In this document: piece by piece, positions 1-11,723 of the stretch
Position numbering within the stretch: position 1 is the stretch's first letter
Layout: the number at the start of each line of letters is the position of its first letter
DNA from: Tetrastigma voinierianum
Taxonomy: Eukaryota > Streptophyta > Magnoliopsida > Vitales > Vitaceae
Length of the DNA stretch: 64,000 bases
Direction of reading: 5' to 3'
NCBI GenBank assembly: GCA_016808115.1
Contig: JAEQBH010001850.1
Coordinates: 1,054,001 to 1,118,000 of the forward strand
Notes under the pieces: model-generated
Seen by the model: the letters and a program-made list of their open reading frames with translations, nothing else
What the model was told of the DNA's origin: nothing
Databases searched by the model: none
Made by a program: the position numbers and the translations under genes

Positions 1-290
1 GTCAACACCTGCCTACGTGGGTTCTCAAGAGAAAGAGTACTACCCCTGGGGTCGGTACAACTAGTGCTCACTTTGGGAGACCCCCCATGCCAGGCTATAA
101 CAACAGTGAGATTGCTTATAGTAGATGCCCCATCGGCCTACAACATGTTACTGGGTAGGTCCTCTCTCAATTCCATAGGGCTGCTCCGCTATCACACAAG
201 TTATCAAATTTTCAACCGCAATTGGAGCAGGAATGGTCCGAGAAACCAAATGTGATAGCCGGGAATGTTACTCAAAGATCAATGAAACAA
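1..290 (+). pseudogene. Retropepsin-like protease remnant of a Tat-lineage Ty3/gypsy retrotransposon
   Basis: The plus-strand translation contains LTLGDPP followed by VDAPSAYNMLLGRSSLNSIG at about 130-190. The latter is the block that follows the flap in plant Ty3/gypsy aspartic proteases (usual form: vd..saYn.ilGR..ln). The frame then degenerates with stops near 255. The first catalytic half lies at or before the window edge and is not clearly visible. The reverse transcriptase remnant downstream on the same strand fits the order protease, reverse transcriptase, RNase H. This is a decayed transposon fragment, not a host protease gene. Confidence 0.7.
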
Positions 291-439
291 AACATGGTCA
301 AAAATATCTACATGGACGGTTTATACATGTGAGACGCAGGTAAGCACCACCGCGCCCTCAAAAGAATTTGGGAGCTCAGAGCACAATGGTTCACATAACA
401 CCTCGTCTGCATAAGGTCTAAACTAGCTTAAGGCATTAG

Positions 440-1696
440 AAGCCCCTCATCCGTCTAGAGTAGAACATGGAGGTATTCGCCCGAAACAGGAAGGTATGGG
501 CGGGTCGACCAAAGGATTACTCACGATCGAACTGCCAATCCTCATTTGGGCTTGGCCAAGAAAAAGAGAAGGAGTTTTGCCCCAAAAAGACAAGACGATT
601 AATGAAGAGGTCGCAATTTCTCCAAGCAAAGCTACTTAAGAGTAGCGGAACAATTTTATTGTTGAAGCTAACGCTAAGTTCCTACTGTAAAAGAAAACGA
701 CAAGTGGCGGCTTATGCATCGAATTCTGCGTACATCAAGGTTTCGTCTCAAAGGATAGCTTCCCACCCTTGACCGGATCTCATGTTGATGCCACGGCCGT
801 CATGCGAACCTCAACTTCATGACACCTTTCTTCGAACTAGATCAAGATGGGACCCTAACGACCAAGAGAGAAGACCTCATTCCTTTCACCGGTCGTGGAA
901 CCCATCATATCGAGTGATGCCCTTTGGACTGAAGAACGCAGGAGCCACCTATCAAAGGTTGGTGAACAAGATGTTCTAGAAACAAATTGAAGCATCTATG
1001 GAAGTATATATAGATGACATGTTGGTAAAATCGGTAAAAGCCGAGCTCCACATAACCCATTTAGCTGAGGCGTTCTAGGTCCTGAAAGGCTACAATATAA
1101 GTTAAACTCAAATTAAATAAGCTGCAGTCTCTCGCCGAGAAGTTCTTGGGTTTTATAGTCAACAACCGAGGAATAGAGGCAAACCCAGATAAGATAAATG
1201 TCGTGCTTGATATGATGCCTCCTTCAAACATTAAAGACATTCAACGCCTGACAAGGAGAATAGTTGCGTTGAGCCGTCTTTATCTAAGGCCAAGACATCG
1301 TTAAATTTCTTCTTCAAAGTTCTAAAAAGGCCTCAATGGATGCACACTACCAGAGGCTTTCACTTATTCCAAACCACTTGAGCTCTCCGCTCTAGTAAGC
1401 CCTTCCGAGGAGAACTCCTCACCTCTACCCGGGTCTTCTGCATTTCAACCAGTGCCGCCTCGGTCGAGAATGGAACAGAGCAAGAAATTACCTTACTATT
1501 GGGTACGAGCTCGAGAGGAGCAGAGGAGAGGTATCCAAAGATGGAGAAGTTGATCCTAGCATTTGTAACTACATCTAGAAAACTCCGACCTTACTTCCAC
1601 GCTCATACTGTCGAAGTTCTAACCGAATATCCAATGAAGCAATATCGTGATAAACCAAACCCTGTGAAGAAGCACAAATGGGCTATGTCGACCGAG
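440..1696 (+). pseudogene. Tat-lineage Ty3/gypsy reverse transcriptase and RNase H remnant
   Basis: Pol pieces appear in the expected order across frames. A fragment ANLNFMTPFFELDQDG lies at ~805-850. YRVMPFGLKNAGATYQRLVN, a signature strongly typical of the Athila/Tat clade, is at ~917-965. The active-site equivalent MEVYIDDMLVKS is at ~998-1035. A connection segment EKFLGFIVNNRGIEANPDKI is at ~1138-1195. RNase H-like KMEKLILAFVTTSRKLRPYF is at ~1539-1597, and KKHKWAMSTE lies just before the break. At least five frame changes or stops separate the pieces, so no protein can be made. The reading stops at 1696, where the LTR of element A-prime begins. The Tat integrase at 17,018 could be the other half of the same element. 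Confidence 0.85.
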
Positions 1697-1898
1697 TGAT
1701 TCGTGCCACAAAAGAGGTGTACCCAGAATCAACAATATTTGTAACTTAAATTCCTATTGTCGTAGCAAAGCTACTACAAGATAGCTGGCTTCATGGCTCT
1801 AACTCAATGATAGGTTTTCTTCTCAGATAAATGACTTACAAGGAACTTAAAACTGCAATTCACTCGATTTTGGTTTTGGTAAAAACTCTGAGAATTGG

Positions 1899-3892
1899 TG
1901 TAAGACCCGAGAAAATTCCAATTTTCTGAAAAAGGGTAAAATTGTAATTTCGGTCAAAATCCGAAATTTTTTCTAGATCTCGGATGATGAAACTCATTTC
2001 ACCGTTGGAATCGTCTCACAAAATCTAGCTACCACGTTGAATTTCATCGAATTCCGAGACAATCGGAATTTGCACGTTTTTCGAGGTGTTGAGTATCGGG
2101 TGCCGTAAAAAGACATGTGATGTGACAAAAGTCACCTATAACACGTGACTACGCGACACATGTCAGATGAGTAGAGAGATGATGGAAATGGATCGGCCAG
2201 ATAGTGCCAAGTGTCAAAATCTAGAATAAGGGACAATAATGGGCATTATTTGAAAGTTTAATGGAAAAAGACAAAACGTGAACAGTGCCCATCTTCTTCC
2301 TTTTGAAGCCAAACGTGCAGTGTGCTAAGGGGGAGGCAGTAGCAGATTTTTCATTTTCTAGTGAGAGAGAGAGCCACTTCTCTCTAAGATCCCAAAATTT
2401 AATCCGACCGCTTCGACCTCCTTCCAAAGAGCAAGAAGGGAAAGTCGTTAAACGCGCGAGGCAACGCCAGAGGTACTGGGTTTCTTGGAGTTTTGACAAA
2501 CTCCGTGAGGTAGGGGTTTTATCCTACTTGTTTTACTCTTGATTTAAGTGCTTTGTGATGTTTCGGTTGGTTTGAGGCCTTGAACGGTCGTTTTTTGATC
2601 GGGTCCCGAAACTCGGGGAATCGGGCGTGAAAATTATGGAGCTCATTTGGATAGTCCGTGACAGTCCACAGACTGTTTGGGCTGTTAGTGTATGAATTAT
2701 GCATTAAATTGTATTGTGGTGTATGAGGCCTTTAAATGGCTATGAAATTCGTGGGTTCGCAAAGTGAAACCATATCAGGATTGGCCGTGAACAAGAACCC
2801 AGGGTTTCACCGCTCACATGAATAGTGTTCACAAAATATTTTGTGAGAAAATATGTTTGGCCGAGTAATTCAAACTCCTAATTGCTCGTGTTTGTTAATT
2901 CTGCCCATGTGAGCTAATTTTGGTGTAATGTATTGAGCAATTGATATAATGATGTTGTTATGATATAAATTATGTAAATATATGCATGATGATATATTTA
3001 GAATGTTATATAAAATTGTGTTGAATGACATAATGCATTTCATATACACCGGTAAATCCTAGAAATTAGGTGTGTGTGTGCATGACATGAATTTTCGTAA
3101 AACGAAAAATGGCTGCGAAGGAATTTCACATGATGATTTTCTGGAGAATGGTGTTGGGAGATGGTCCTACAGTCGAAGGAGCCCATGTATTGTTTTGGAA
3201 GGTTCTCCAACACATTCTCCTCGAAAGGTAGTCCCATATTTTTACCGACACTTCGGTAGTGTATTTTCGAAAACAACAAGTTTTCGGCTTTGAAATGATG
3301 TTTTCTTGCTACATGGCTTAGGCAAGTGTGAGGGAGTCGGTGAGGACTACGGACATGGCCGTCATTTAGCATTCAAGTAGGATCACGAATTTGATTGAAT
3401 GTGTGCTTACATAGATCATTGCATGCACTTGAGCGGAGTAACCATTTAAGGTGATTCCAATTATCGGGCATTATCACCTGGCAAGGGAATATATTATTTC
3501 AAGTACAGGGAGCGTACGAGGAGACGGCTTATCTTAGAGGCCGATTTTGAAGAAAGTTTCAAGCCAGGGCTTTGATGGTTTTATGATGTATGATATGTAT
3601 TGTAATTCTAGAATTTTAATATATGTTTGAAATAAGAGGAATTATTAAACCTTGAAAGCGTGGTATATAGTTGATGTATATTGATGAGTATTGCTGTATG
3701 GGCCCAAGTGGCTTTTTACTCATGGTATATGTCTTATGATGTCAGTTGGGATGTGTTATGTACTTTTGGGTAGTAGCCTCCCCGTGACAAAGGAGACTCG
3801 CCCAATTTTCGTGAATAGTGCTGGTTACTCCGACATTCACGAGTATTCCATAGCTGACAAGCTGTCAACGACCTCGGGGTTTGGGCGCTACA
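1899..3892 (+). mobile_element. Solo LTR B1 (chromovirus-type family B), ~2.0 kb, with target duplication
   Basis: The segment begins TGTAAGACCCGAG and ends GGGCGCTACA, so it has canonical TG...CA termini. The flanks carry a perfect 5-bp duplication ATTGG (1894-1898 and 3893-3897). Deleting it restores continuity with the unoccupied A-prime LTR at 8340-8350. Related copies lie at 40,198, 41,737 (reverse), 47,139, 47,641, 55,802 and 60,270 (reverse). The last is attached to a polypurine tract and chromovirus pol, which shows the family is Ty3/gypsy. No internal domain remains here, so it is a solo LTR left by LTR-LTR recombination. Confidence 0.88.
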
Positions 3893-4560
3893 ATTGGTGG
3901 TTTGTGCTGAAAAATAAAATAAGGAAAAATGTAAAATAGAAACCCCCTTTGAAGTGTTAAGTGACCGGTTGGATTCCTAGGGCAATCGAGGGTTTCCTGT
4001 GGTCCTTTCCTCACGCTGGGGGAGGATGACCTATAGTCATCTCCCGAATCGGATCTTCATTTAGCTATAAAACCTAACCCTTAATAATTATCCTTTGAAA
4101 ATGGTATTCACTGAGCATCGCTATTCCGACAAGAAAAACACTCTCCCTGACTCACCTTACAATGATTAATAGAGGGTAACTAATGAATCTCAGTGGATCT
4201 AGCAATAAGCATCCACTAAACCCTAAAAGATTACCAACATGTGTCATTCAAGGTGAATCTAAGGATTTTAAACCTAGAGTTCAGTTGAAACATGTAACCG
4301 CCAGAAGGCGTGATCAAGGCGTGAGAAACATGAAACCCTCCAAGAGAGTCTTAAGATCCTGCACTACAAATTCCTTCCACTTCAAGGAGAAAGGGTTTTG
4401 ACTTCGCCATCCCCTGCTATCATCCCTGAGGGTGTTTGGTTGCCCAGAAAGTGAGAGAAAAGGGAGAAAGCGAGAGAAAATGGAAAAGAGCGGGAAAGCT
4501 GAAAGCTTCCCACCAATTTTATTACTGAGCCAAAAGTTCTCTTTGATTACAGTGCAGGAG

Positions 4561-4569
4561 CTTATATAC
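4561..4569 (-). promoter_or_regulatory. Putative TATA box of the A-prime 3' LTR
   Basis: The minus strand reads GTATATAAG about 485 bp from the LTR start. The same motif is conserved at 9026-9034 in the 5' LTR. It is the only good TATA motif upstream of the conserved R-U5 block, so U3 would be ~480 bp. Activity is inferred. Confidence 0.5.
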
Positions 4570-5054
4570 TGCCCCAGCCAAGCAAAATTACAAAAAGAAC
4601 CAAAATCAAAAGCTATTACAAGGGATAAAATGGGAATAAACAAAAAATTGTAACAAAAAGGCAAAAGCTGAAATGTTATGAGAGGTGAACAAAGGGGCGC
4701 ATGTGAACAGCGGCGCAGGAAGCAAATTTCAAGACTGGAAATTTCAAGGTCATGGGGTACCGCGAACTCGTAAAAATTACCAGGCTCCATTTTCAGATTT
4801 TCGCTTCTTATTTCCTTATGGTCTCCGATTCGCAATGCTCGGTTTGACTCGAATTCTTCTGCAGGTTTGGATCGACCAACAATTTCCCGTATACATAGCT
4901 TGCAAAACTACAAAAATTAGCCACAAAATGCGATCGTAGGAATAGCGTAGACCTTTAATGTGCAAATCGTGTTAATTATACCGATTAGTACACAAAAAGT
5001 AATTAAACTCATAATAAATAGGGTTCAAAATAGCACTTTCGAGCACTAATCACA

Positions 5055-5068
5055 CTCCCCAACTCCAG
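5055..5068 (-). other. Polypurine tract of element A-prime
   Basis: The minus strand reads GGCTGGAGTTGGGGA directly before the LTR start at 5054. This purine-rich stretch is where plus-strand DNA synthesis would be primed, and it fixes the element's orientation as minus. Confidence 0.6.
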
Positions 5069-5734
5069 CCATCAGTCCCTTAGCAATGAAAGAAAGAGAG
5101 AGCAATCAAAATAAAATCAAAATGATGTTCACAAAAATGGTATTTCAAAAAGGTTGTGAATGAGTAATGCCTAACCCTTAATGAGAAACATCGAAACCCT
5201 TGCCCAATAACTATCTCGAGAGAATGAATGTCATACAAAATTGAGTATCAAAAGAGCTTCCTTCTCAAAGACTCAACCAGGAACTTCCACCAAAATCTAA
5301 GTGTTTGTTTGATCACCCTCAATGTCAACCGCCAACCGTGATACCTCCCCAACTAAGCTTACTGCCTCCACCTGTGCCACTAACCAACCTAATAGATCAG
5401 ACTCCACTCTTATTCCACAACTCTTTTGTGTTGTAGGGTAATGCTGAGGGAATCACCCTCACCAAAGTCCATGTAATCGGGATCTACCGATGACTCCCAA
5501 CCAATTAAGGCTTTCTAGTGGCACTAAGTCATAAGGATCTTTCGACCATAAACTCTTCTGTGTTTCACCCCGACTTCGAATGATTTCGAGACTCAGCGAT
5601 CTACAACTTGCTCAACTCCACCCATCCAGCCCATGAAGAGCACTAAGTCGGGTGTTCCCAACCGCTTGGCTTAGGCACCTGTGCTTTAAAGGTTTTCTAT
5701 ATACCCCTGATCGTGCTCGTTTCAAGGCAAAGCG

Positions 5735-5807
5735 TTGCTATTTTTCTTCTTTTTCTTTTTATTTTTCTTTTTCTTTTTTTGTTTTTCTCTTTTTGTTTTT
5801 TTTTTGG
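5735..5807. repeat. Polypyrimidine (T-rich, CTTTTT) low-complexity tract
   Basis: About 70 bases of T with scattered C and G. It reads as A/G-rich on the coding (minus) strand of A-prime, upstream of the true polypurine tract. It may be an internal purine tract or simple slippage. Confidence 0.8.
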
Positions 5808-6615
5808 AAGACACATTGGCCTTCATTTCATGGGGGTTCTTAACCTATTAAAGGTAGTCAACGAAACTAGGGTAGGTTTTGGCAGTTTAGAGGTAAGCGC
5901 TTTTCAACCTATTGTTGAAAATCGATGTGTAATCGTGTGTGGTTAGCTAAAGGTGGAAGAAAAGGATCGAAAGCAGCAAGAATTCAACTAATCATCCACC
6001 AACTAGGCATGGAATCAATCTAACATCACTGCACTGACAATGTTTCAATTTTTCAACCGCAGTTAAAAAGACAGCACAAAAATGCAAGTTTTGAATTGAA
6101 AAGTAAGCTGTATAGTATAACAAATTCTTCACAAAGAAAACTAAAGCCACCGAACATAAATAAAAACTGCTTGCTCAAAATAGTAACAAAACATAATAAC
6201 AGTTACTCTTCTAACTCTTCCCCAACCAAATGTCACATCGTCTCGCAATGGGGCTTGGATTGGAAAGTTAGAGAAGGAAGTGCTACCTCCTTGATGAAAT
6301 GTACTCGTTTATGGATAGGAGACTTCGCAAGATTTCCATTGAGACCTTATTCATTCTATTTGGGCTTCAAATAAACAAGTTAGGAGAAGAAAAGAGAGGG
6401 AAAAAGTGACCAGTTAGAGAATTTTGAAAATTACACCTTTATAATAATTTCAAAAGTGTTCTTTCTGGATATATTTGGATTCTACACTCTCTAAGATTTC
6501 CAACGGTACCAAAATTACCCAAAACGGAGTTCCTGATGAAAGTTATGGTCAAAACAAATTGGTCGCGAATCGAGGGAGGTTGCTAGAATTTCATAATCGT
6601 GCGAAATATTTATTT

Positions 6616-6619
<4 letters not shown>

Positions 6620-6647
<28 letters not shown>
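6620..6647. repeat. (TA)n microsatellite
   Basis: About 14 uninterrupted TA dinucleotides inside the internal region of A-prime. Confidence 0.95.
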
Positions 6648-7639
6648 CACAAAAGACAAAACATGAACAAAGGTAGGAGAAATAAAAAAATAACTTGTAT
6701 TAGTGGCTGGTTGCGAAATCTCGTAAACAAAGGTGTACTGAAATTCGTATTTTGCCTTCTGCTCCAAAAATTAAGCAAAAACATGCAAAAATAAACATAA
6801 GAAAATTTTTTTTTTAAATGCAAAAATGAAAATTAATCTAAAGACAAAGATTAACTAAAAATTAGGAAAAAAAAATCTAAAAAGAAAAATTAATTAAATC
6901 AAAATAAAATAAAATAAAATAAGAAAAATGAAAACAAAAAGCTGGGAGACTGAGTTTCCAAACCGGGCCTCAGCCTTGAGATCATAGAACCGTGAATCCT
7001 AGAAAGCTAAGGTCCGTTGTCTCGAACTAAAGACCGAACCATCCGATGTGCCATGCAACATGAGCAGTTGCCAATGTCTTTGATGTACTGGCAAAGGCTT
7101 GTACAAAGGGCTAATTAATTTCATGTTTCACAGTATGTGCAAAGGTAAAATGGGGTGCCTTTCCAAAGGAGTGCTTCAGGGTTGGTTGTGCCGTTGTGGT
7201 GATATACATTGTCTCGGGGTCGAGAGGGCAGGTGTAAATTATGCTTGGAGCTCTTCCACTCAGATCCTTCTCCGCTCCCATTTCCCTGGGTTAGCGCTCC
7301 TCAAGAGCCTCACTGCCCCGACACCCCTCCCGGTAGGCTGCAGCTGAGTCCGTCTACCCAAAATAGTGCCACACCGTGCACTCTCTCTTCCGGATTTCTT
7401 CTCTGATGATCATGTCACACTGGCAAGCCTTGAAATTGATTTCTGCAGGTTGTCAAATTCTATGATCAATTCCACTTTGCAAAGTTGTCAAATTGTTGAA
7501 TAATCCCACTTGGCGTTCTATCTAATTTTTGGCTCGTAGAGTTCTCCACAAGATGAATTTTTTAACTTAATCAGGCATTGAATTTCTTCTCGGTTCTTTC
7601 ACAAATGTCACCTACCAAATTTGGTAAGGTTCATGATTG

Positions 7640-7830
7640 CTGGCTTCAACCTGGAGAAATTAACTTATGGTGGTTGTGGTGGTTGAGGAGTTGAGGCATA
7701 ATATGGAGAAGCAGGGGATGCATAAGTTGGGGGAACACTGCAGAAGGGTGCACTCATCCATTGGTTTCTATATTTCCTCATGGACCTATATGTATTAGGA
7801 TTCCTCTCCACGTTGCTGACTCTGAAATGG
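7640..7830 (-). pseudogene. Short gag/leader-like peptide remnant of element A-prime
   Basis: The minus strand translates to NTYRSMRKYRNQWMSAPFC followed by a proline-rich tail (PQPPQPP). The same block appears on the plus strand inside the A-family array as NPNAYRS (~24,580) and then MRDYMHPPW (~21,415-21,445). A YRSMR..........SAP block occurs near the gag start of Athila/Tat-clade elements, from memory of the family. It links A-prime to the A array independently of the LTRs. Stops follow on both sides, so this is a remnant. Confidence 0.5.
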
Positions 7831-8140
7831 AAGGTGCTTGTAATCCCTCGCTACGGATGTTTGAACCAAGGTTTCCTTTCCGACCGTATTGCTCTTCATG
7901 GGGGTTCCATTTGATCACAATTCAAAACCATTGAACATGCGATCCCGCAAGAGAAATAGTGGCAACCTAAGGCCAACATAAAAAAAAAAAACAAATTCCA
8001 AAGAACTCTTTTTTTTTTTTTTTTTTTTTACAATGAAATGAAACTAAAAAAAACTGACAGTAAAATATAAAAGGAACTCACCAGTACTTGTGATGAGGAT
8101 CATAAGTGTTCCATAGCTCGTCAAATGCAGTTAGGCACCA

Positions 8141-8158
8141 TCCCCGGCAATGGCGCCA
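8141..8158 (-). other. Primer binding site of A-prime, tRNA-Asp type
   Basis: The minus strand reads TGGCGCCATTGCCGGGGA, two bases inside the 5' LTR end at 8161. The 3' end of plant tRNA-Asp(GTC) predicts TGGCGCCGTTGCCGGGGA, so 17 of 18 bases agree. This primer is characteristic of the Athila/Tat side of Ty3/gypsy. Confidence 0.85.
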
Positions 8159-8160
8159 TT

Positions 8161-9310
8161 TGATTACGGCCACAAAGAGGTGCACCCGACCAACAATATT
8201 TAAATTCCTCCCATCGCGTAGCAAAGCTACTACAAGATAGCGGCGTTCTAGGTCGAACTCAGTGGATGGGGTTTTCTTCAGACAAATGACTTATAGTGAA
8301 CTTAAATCAAGTAATCTAATTTGGATTTTGGGCTGGTAAAAATGCTGAGAATCTGTGGTTTGGTGTGCTGAAAATAAAATAAGGAAAAAATGTAAAATAG
8401 AACCCCTTGAAGTGTTAGGTGATTGGGTTAGATTCCTAGGGCAACTGAGGGTTTCCAGGGTCCTTTTCTCGCGTTGGGGAGGATGACCTATAGTCATCTC
8501 CCGAATCAGATCTTCATTTAGCTATAAAACCTAACCCTTAATAATTATCCTTTGAAAAACGGTATTCATCGAAAGCACTCAGCTATTCCCGATGCTGAAA
8601 AACAATTCCTCCCGACCAATTTTACAATGATTAATAATAGAGGGTAACTAATGAATCTTGTGACTTGAAGCAAATAAGCATCCACTAAACCCCTAAAAAG
8701 ATTACCAAATACAGGTCATTCAAGGTGAATCTAGGGATTTAAACCTAGAGTTCAAAGGAAACACAACCGCTGCTGCGCACTGCGTGAGGAAACATGAAAC
8801 CTCCAAAGAGCCTTAAGATCCCGTACCCAGCAGCCTTCCACTTCAAGGAGGAAAGGGTTTTAGCCGCTCATCCTATAAGTTATCATCCTCGGAGGGTGTT
8901 TGGTTGCCCAGAAAGTGAGAGAAAAGGGGAGAAAGCGAGAGAAAATGGAAAAGAGCGGGAAAGCTGAAAGCTTCCCGCCAATTTTATTACTGAGCCAAAA
9001 GTTCTCTTTGATTATAGTGCAGGAGCTTATATACTTCCCCAGCCAAAAAAAATTACAAAAAGAACCAAAATCAAAAGCTATTAAGGGTGGATAAATGGAA
9101 TAAACAAAAATTAAACAAAAGGAATAAGGAGAAAGAAATAACGTATGCAAAGAACACAAAAACAAGAGTTAATTTCAGATCACAAATTTTTAAAGATATA
9201 AAACGCGAACCTCGAAAATTTATTGTTCATCTTTCTTGTATCTGGACTGACTTAACAATTTCGCATGTCAGTTTAGAAAACCACAAATTAATAAGAAAAT
9301 GCATCAATGA
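8161..9310 (-). mobile_element. 5' LTR of element A-prime, right end unresolved
   Basis: Plus-strand TGATTACGGCCACAAAG at 8161 matches the end of the partner LTR at 1697. Similarity continues through R-U5 and a TATA motif (9026-9034) to about 9310 (AAAATGCATC versus AAAATGCGATC). The expected remaining ~200 bp of U3 cannot be followed into 9310-9520, where sequence character changes. The copy is either truncated or heavily altered there. Unlike its partner it has no nested insertion. Confidence 0.7.
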
Positions 9311-9319
9311 ATAAGACCC

Positions 9320-11708
9320 AACGCAATCCAACGACGAGAACGCCGATTATATTACTACCGTACATCAACCATAACAAACAATATTCGAAATATAACTTTT
9401 TATAACAACCATCGAGTTTCGATATTTCGCACAAACCACGGATACGACAGCGGCAATATCCGGCGATCATCGAATATCCATACGTACCATTTAACAACCA
9501 ATCTCGACATCCATCCTCCCATCCGAGATTATCCACGATCAACGCCAATACCGGAAGAGTTACGTTCGATCCCTTCGATCTTAACGGAGCGACGTGAATA
9601 TCCTGATCGACCGTCTCCGGTTAACGCGCCGAGTGAGCGATATCGGTCAGTCGGATCGAACCTCGCCATCTGATGAAGGTCGATCACCGATTTATCGTTA
9701 GTTCAAGAAGCGTACAAATGAATCGAATGCCCGTAATTCTTTCAAAGCGATTACGCGCGGAGATTTGATCTGTTGAATTTGTTAATCAGGATACAAACAT
9801 GTTATCTGAGTTAAAGATCCAAACCGGGTGATCTCAACTGATAAGAAAGCTGAACAGTAGTCAAATGGTTAATAAAACTATTCTCAATATGATGATCCTC
9901 CAAATCTAACATGAGAATATATGGTGATTCAATGAGTTGAACCAAACATAATCAAAAAACTGGTCAGAACCCAAAAGAAAATTGGTATCTTAGAGGAATA
10001 AAAATCTAATTAAAAATTTTTAAAGATGTCATTGGATATATAAAGGACTGATCTAGAGAGTTTGCTAATTTTTGCACGTTTGAATACATTTAAGTCAAAG
10101 TCCGTAGATATATTGTCGGAAAAGGTCAACAAAACATGGCTATGTTATGTACTTCAGCGTCTGGCAAATGTTAATTTGTTTGATACAACGTTGTAATCTT
10201 AAAGATCACACAAAGCACTATTTACGCCACACGCAACATTGAATATTATCGTGAGTCGCAGCAAACAGGCATTAAAATAAAACATATGAGCAAACAGTTC
10301 TAAACAAAGAGGCGAGTAAACGAAACCTATTTTCAAACACCAGCAATATTATTACGCAAACCTTTTTGACCTATATTAATGTGTTTAACTGTAAAACCAT
10401 GTTTGAACAATGAAAGTTTTACGTTAAAATGGTTCGATTTAACCTGATATATGAAAGCAAACGGCGAATTATCCGATGAACCATCCGCATTTTCGGTACA
10501 CTGTATCCATTGAACTTTAAACCATTTGCAATACAACAAACATTAAAATGTTTCTTCAACCGCAATCCTGGGGTCTGGCGTTACGATCGTCAGAAAGGTT
10601 CCAGACGCATACGGCGGGAATAGATATCACACGATTGATCATGTCCGCCTCCGCGAACTGATCGCATCATGCATTAGCGGAGACTCGCGGCACACGGTGA
10701 TGAAGGTTGAATCAACCGAAACAGATACGTATGACGAGACCCAACGATCCAACCACATTATTCAGCGCGTGACAAATATACCCTTCCATTCAAGATGATC
10801 CGTGGTCCCCATCCACGGCGATGTTCATGTCTCGAAAACACGAGCACAACACGCGGTACTCAAGAAGACGATCGATATTATTTGTTTGATACGCGAAAAT
10901 CAATCGATCGGTACGCCGGTTATTCGTGCCCATGAAATGAAGCAACCATGATCCGTGATCGCGATTAACCGTTGATTCGTTCCGCTTAGATTTAAATGTC
11001 TATTCATCGTAAGAACGGAGAAAGTTTATAAACTGAAGCAAGAGTTATAAAGCCGGAAACTTTGTGGCAAAGAAAGTGTGGGGCAGAGACGGTGGTTTTC
11101 TTGATAAACTTTCAAAACACACAAACTGAAACTTGTGAAGAAAAAGCACAAAGTGCTGCTGTTATGAAAATCTTAGAAAACTTTAAGCAGCAAGAAGATT
11201 TCGAAATATCCAGAAGAGTTTTACCTGCTTTTATTTCGTAGTTATAATCCTTTATAAAGATACACTACCGAGCTCGCGAGCCTTATTATTTCCGCTTTTT
11301 AAAACTATTTTCCGTACAGTACGCCGGACGCCGAATGCTTTTAGGATTCTCCTGACTTCTGCATTTGTGTTATATTAATACTATTTTGTGTAAGGAAATA
11401 CTTTGAATTTGTATAAAGGAATATATGTATGTACATAAGGTGGTTTTGTGAAAATGTGTTGAGCTTGAGGCTCTTTTGAAAGAATGTTGTTGGTTGCCAT
11501 ATTTGAAATAGTGTAAATTGTGTATACATGATTTAGGGACATAGTCCTATATGCACTGTTATGTCGAAATTTTATAAAATCATAAGTTTATAAAAAAAAT
11601 TTATACTAGATTGAAGCCAAGCAATACGCTTCGCTTCACAGGATTTCTAAATGTTAGAGGCCATCGATCTCAGGATAACGCACACCCGCGATAGTAGGTG
11701 GGTGGTCA
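9320..11708 (+). mobile_element. 5' LTR of a Tekay-type Ty3/gypsy element, left end uncertain
   Basis: The right end is fixed by ...GTGGTCA three bases before the initiator-Met primer site. From about 10,970 to 11,708 the sequence follows the solo LTR at 39,400-40,163 (for example AAGGAAATACTTTGAATTTG and CAAGCAATACG). From 10,330 to 10,540 it echoes the TAAAACCAT repeats of 38,560-38,770. Between 9320 and 10,330 similarity is not visible by eye, and the DNA is unusually rich in CG dinucleotides for an old LTR. The start coordinate is inferred from adjacency to A-prime. Confidence 0.55.
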
Positions 11709-11711
11709 AGG

Positions 11712-11723
11712 TGGTATCAGAGC
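11712..11723 (+). other. Primer binding site, initiator tRNA-Met type
   Basis: TGGTATCAGAGC sits three bases after the LTR end at 11,708. It is the exact complement of the plant initiator tRNA-Met 3' end used by chromoviruses and many Copia elements. It sets the 5' to 3' direction of this element as plus. Confidence 0.95.

Larger units (their letters stand above)
1697..5054 (-). mobile_element. 3' LTR of minus-strand element A-prime, split by a nested solo LTR
   Basis: On the minus strand the LTR starts TGTGATTAGTGCTC at 5054, just after a purine tract (GGAGTTGGGGA), and ends at 1697 (plus-strand TGATTCGTGCC). Its left 200 bp match 8161-8345 and the rest matches 8345-9310, so it is one of a pair of direct repeats. 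Removing the nested LTR and its duplicated target leaves ~1.36 kb. The R-U5 part (about 4560 down to 1697) also resembles the A-family LTRs at 21,601-25,765. Open frames of up to 173 codons inside it are LTR sequence and not genes. Confidence 0.75.
5069..8140 (-). mobile_element. Internal region of element A-prime, degenerate, no intact gag-pol
   Basis: This ~3.1-kb segment lies between the polypurine tract (5055) and primer binding site (8158) of a minus-strand LTR element. The only peptide I can relate to other sequence is the leader/gag-like stretch at 7,640-7,830. No protease, reverse transcriptase or integrase is visible, so the element would depend on proteins from elsewhere. It includes a pyrimidine-rich tract at 5735-5807 and a (TA)n run at 6620-6647. 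The stretch 6650-7600 has no recognisable coding content. Confidence 0.6.

Noticed and set aside
4314..4835. Minus-strand open frame of 173 codons
   Set aside because: It lies wholly in the A-prime LTR around its TATA box, and the same text is broken in the partner LTR (8860-9165). It is LTR sequence that happens to be open.
9500..9530. CCGAG at 9523-9527 as right-hand target duplication of A-prime (CCGAG also at 1692-1696)
   Set aside because: The spacing fits an LTR of ~1.36 kb, but 9310-9522 does not resemble the A-prime U3 and Tat sequence does not resume after it. A 5-bp match alone is expected by chance.
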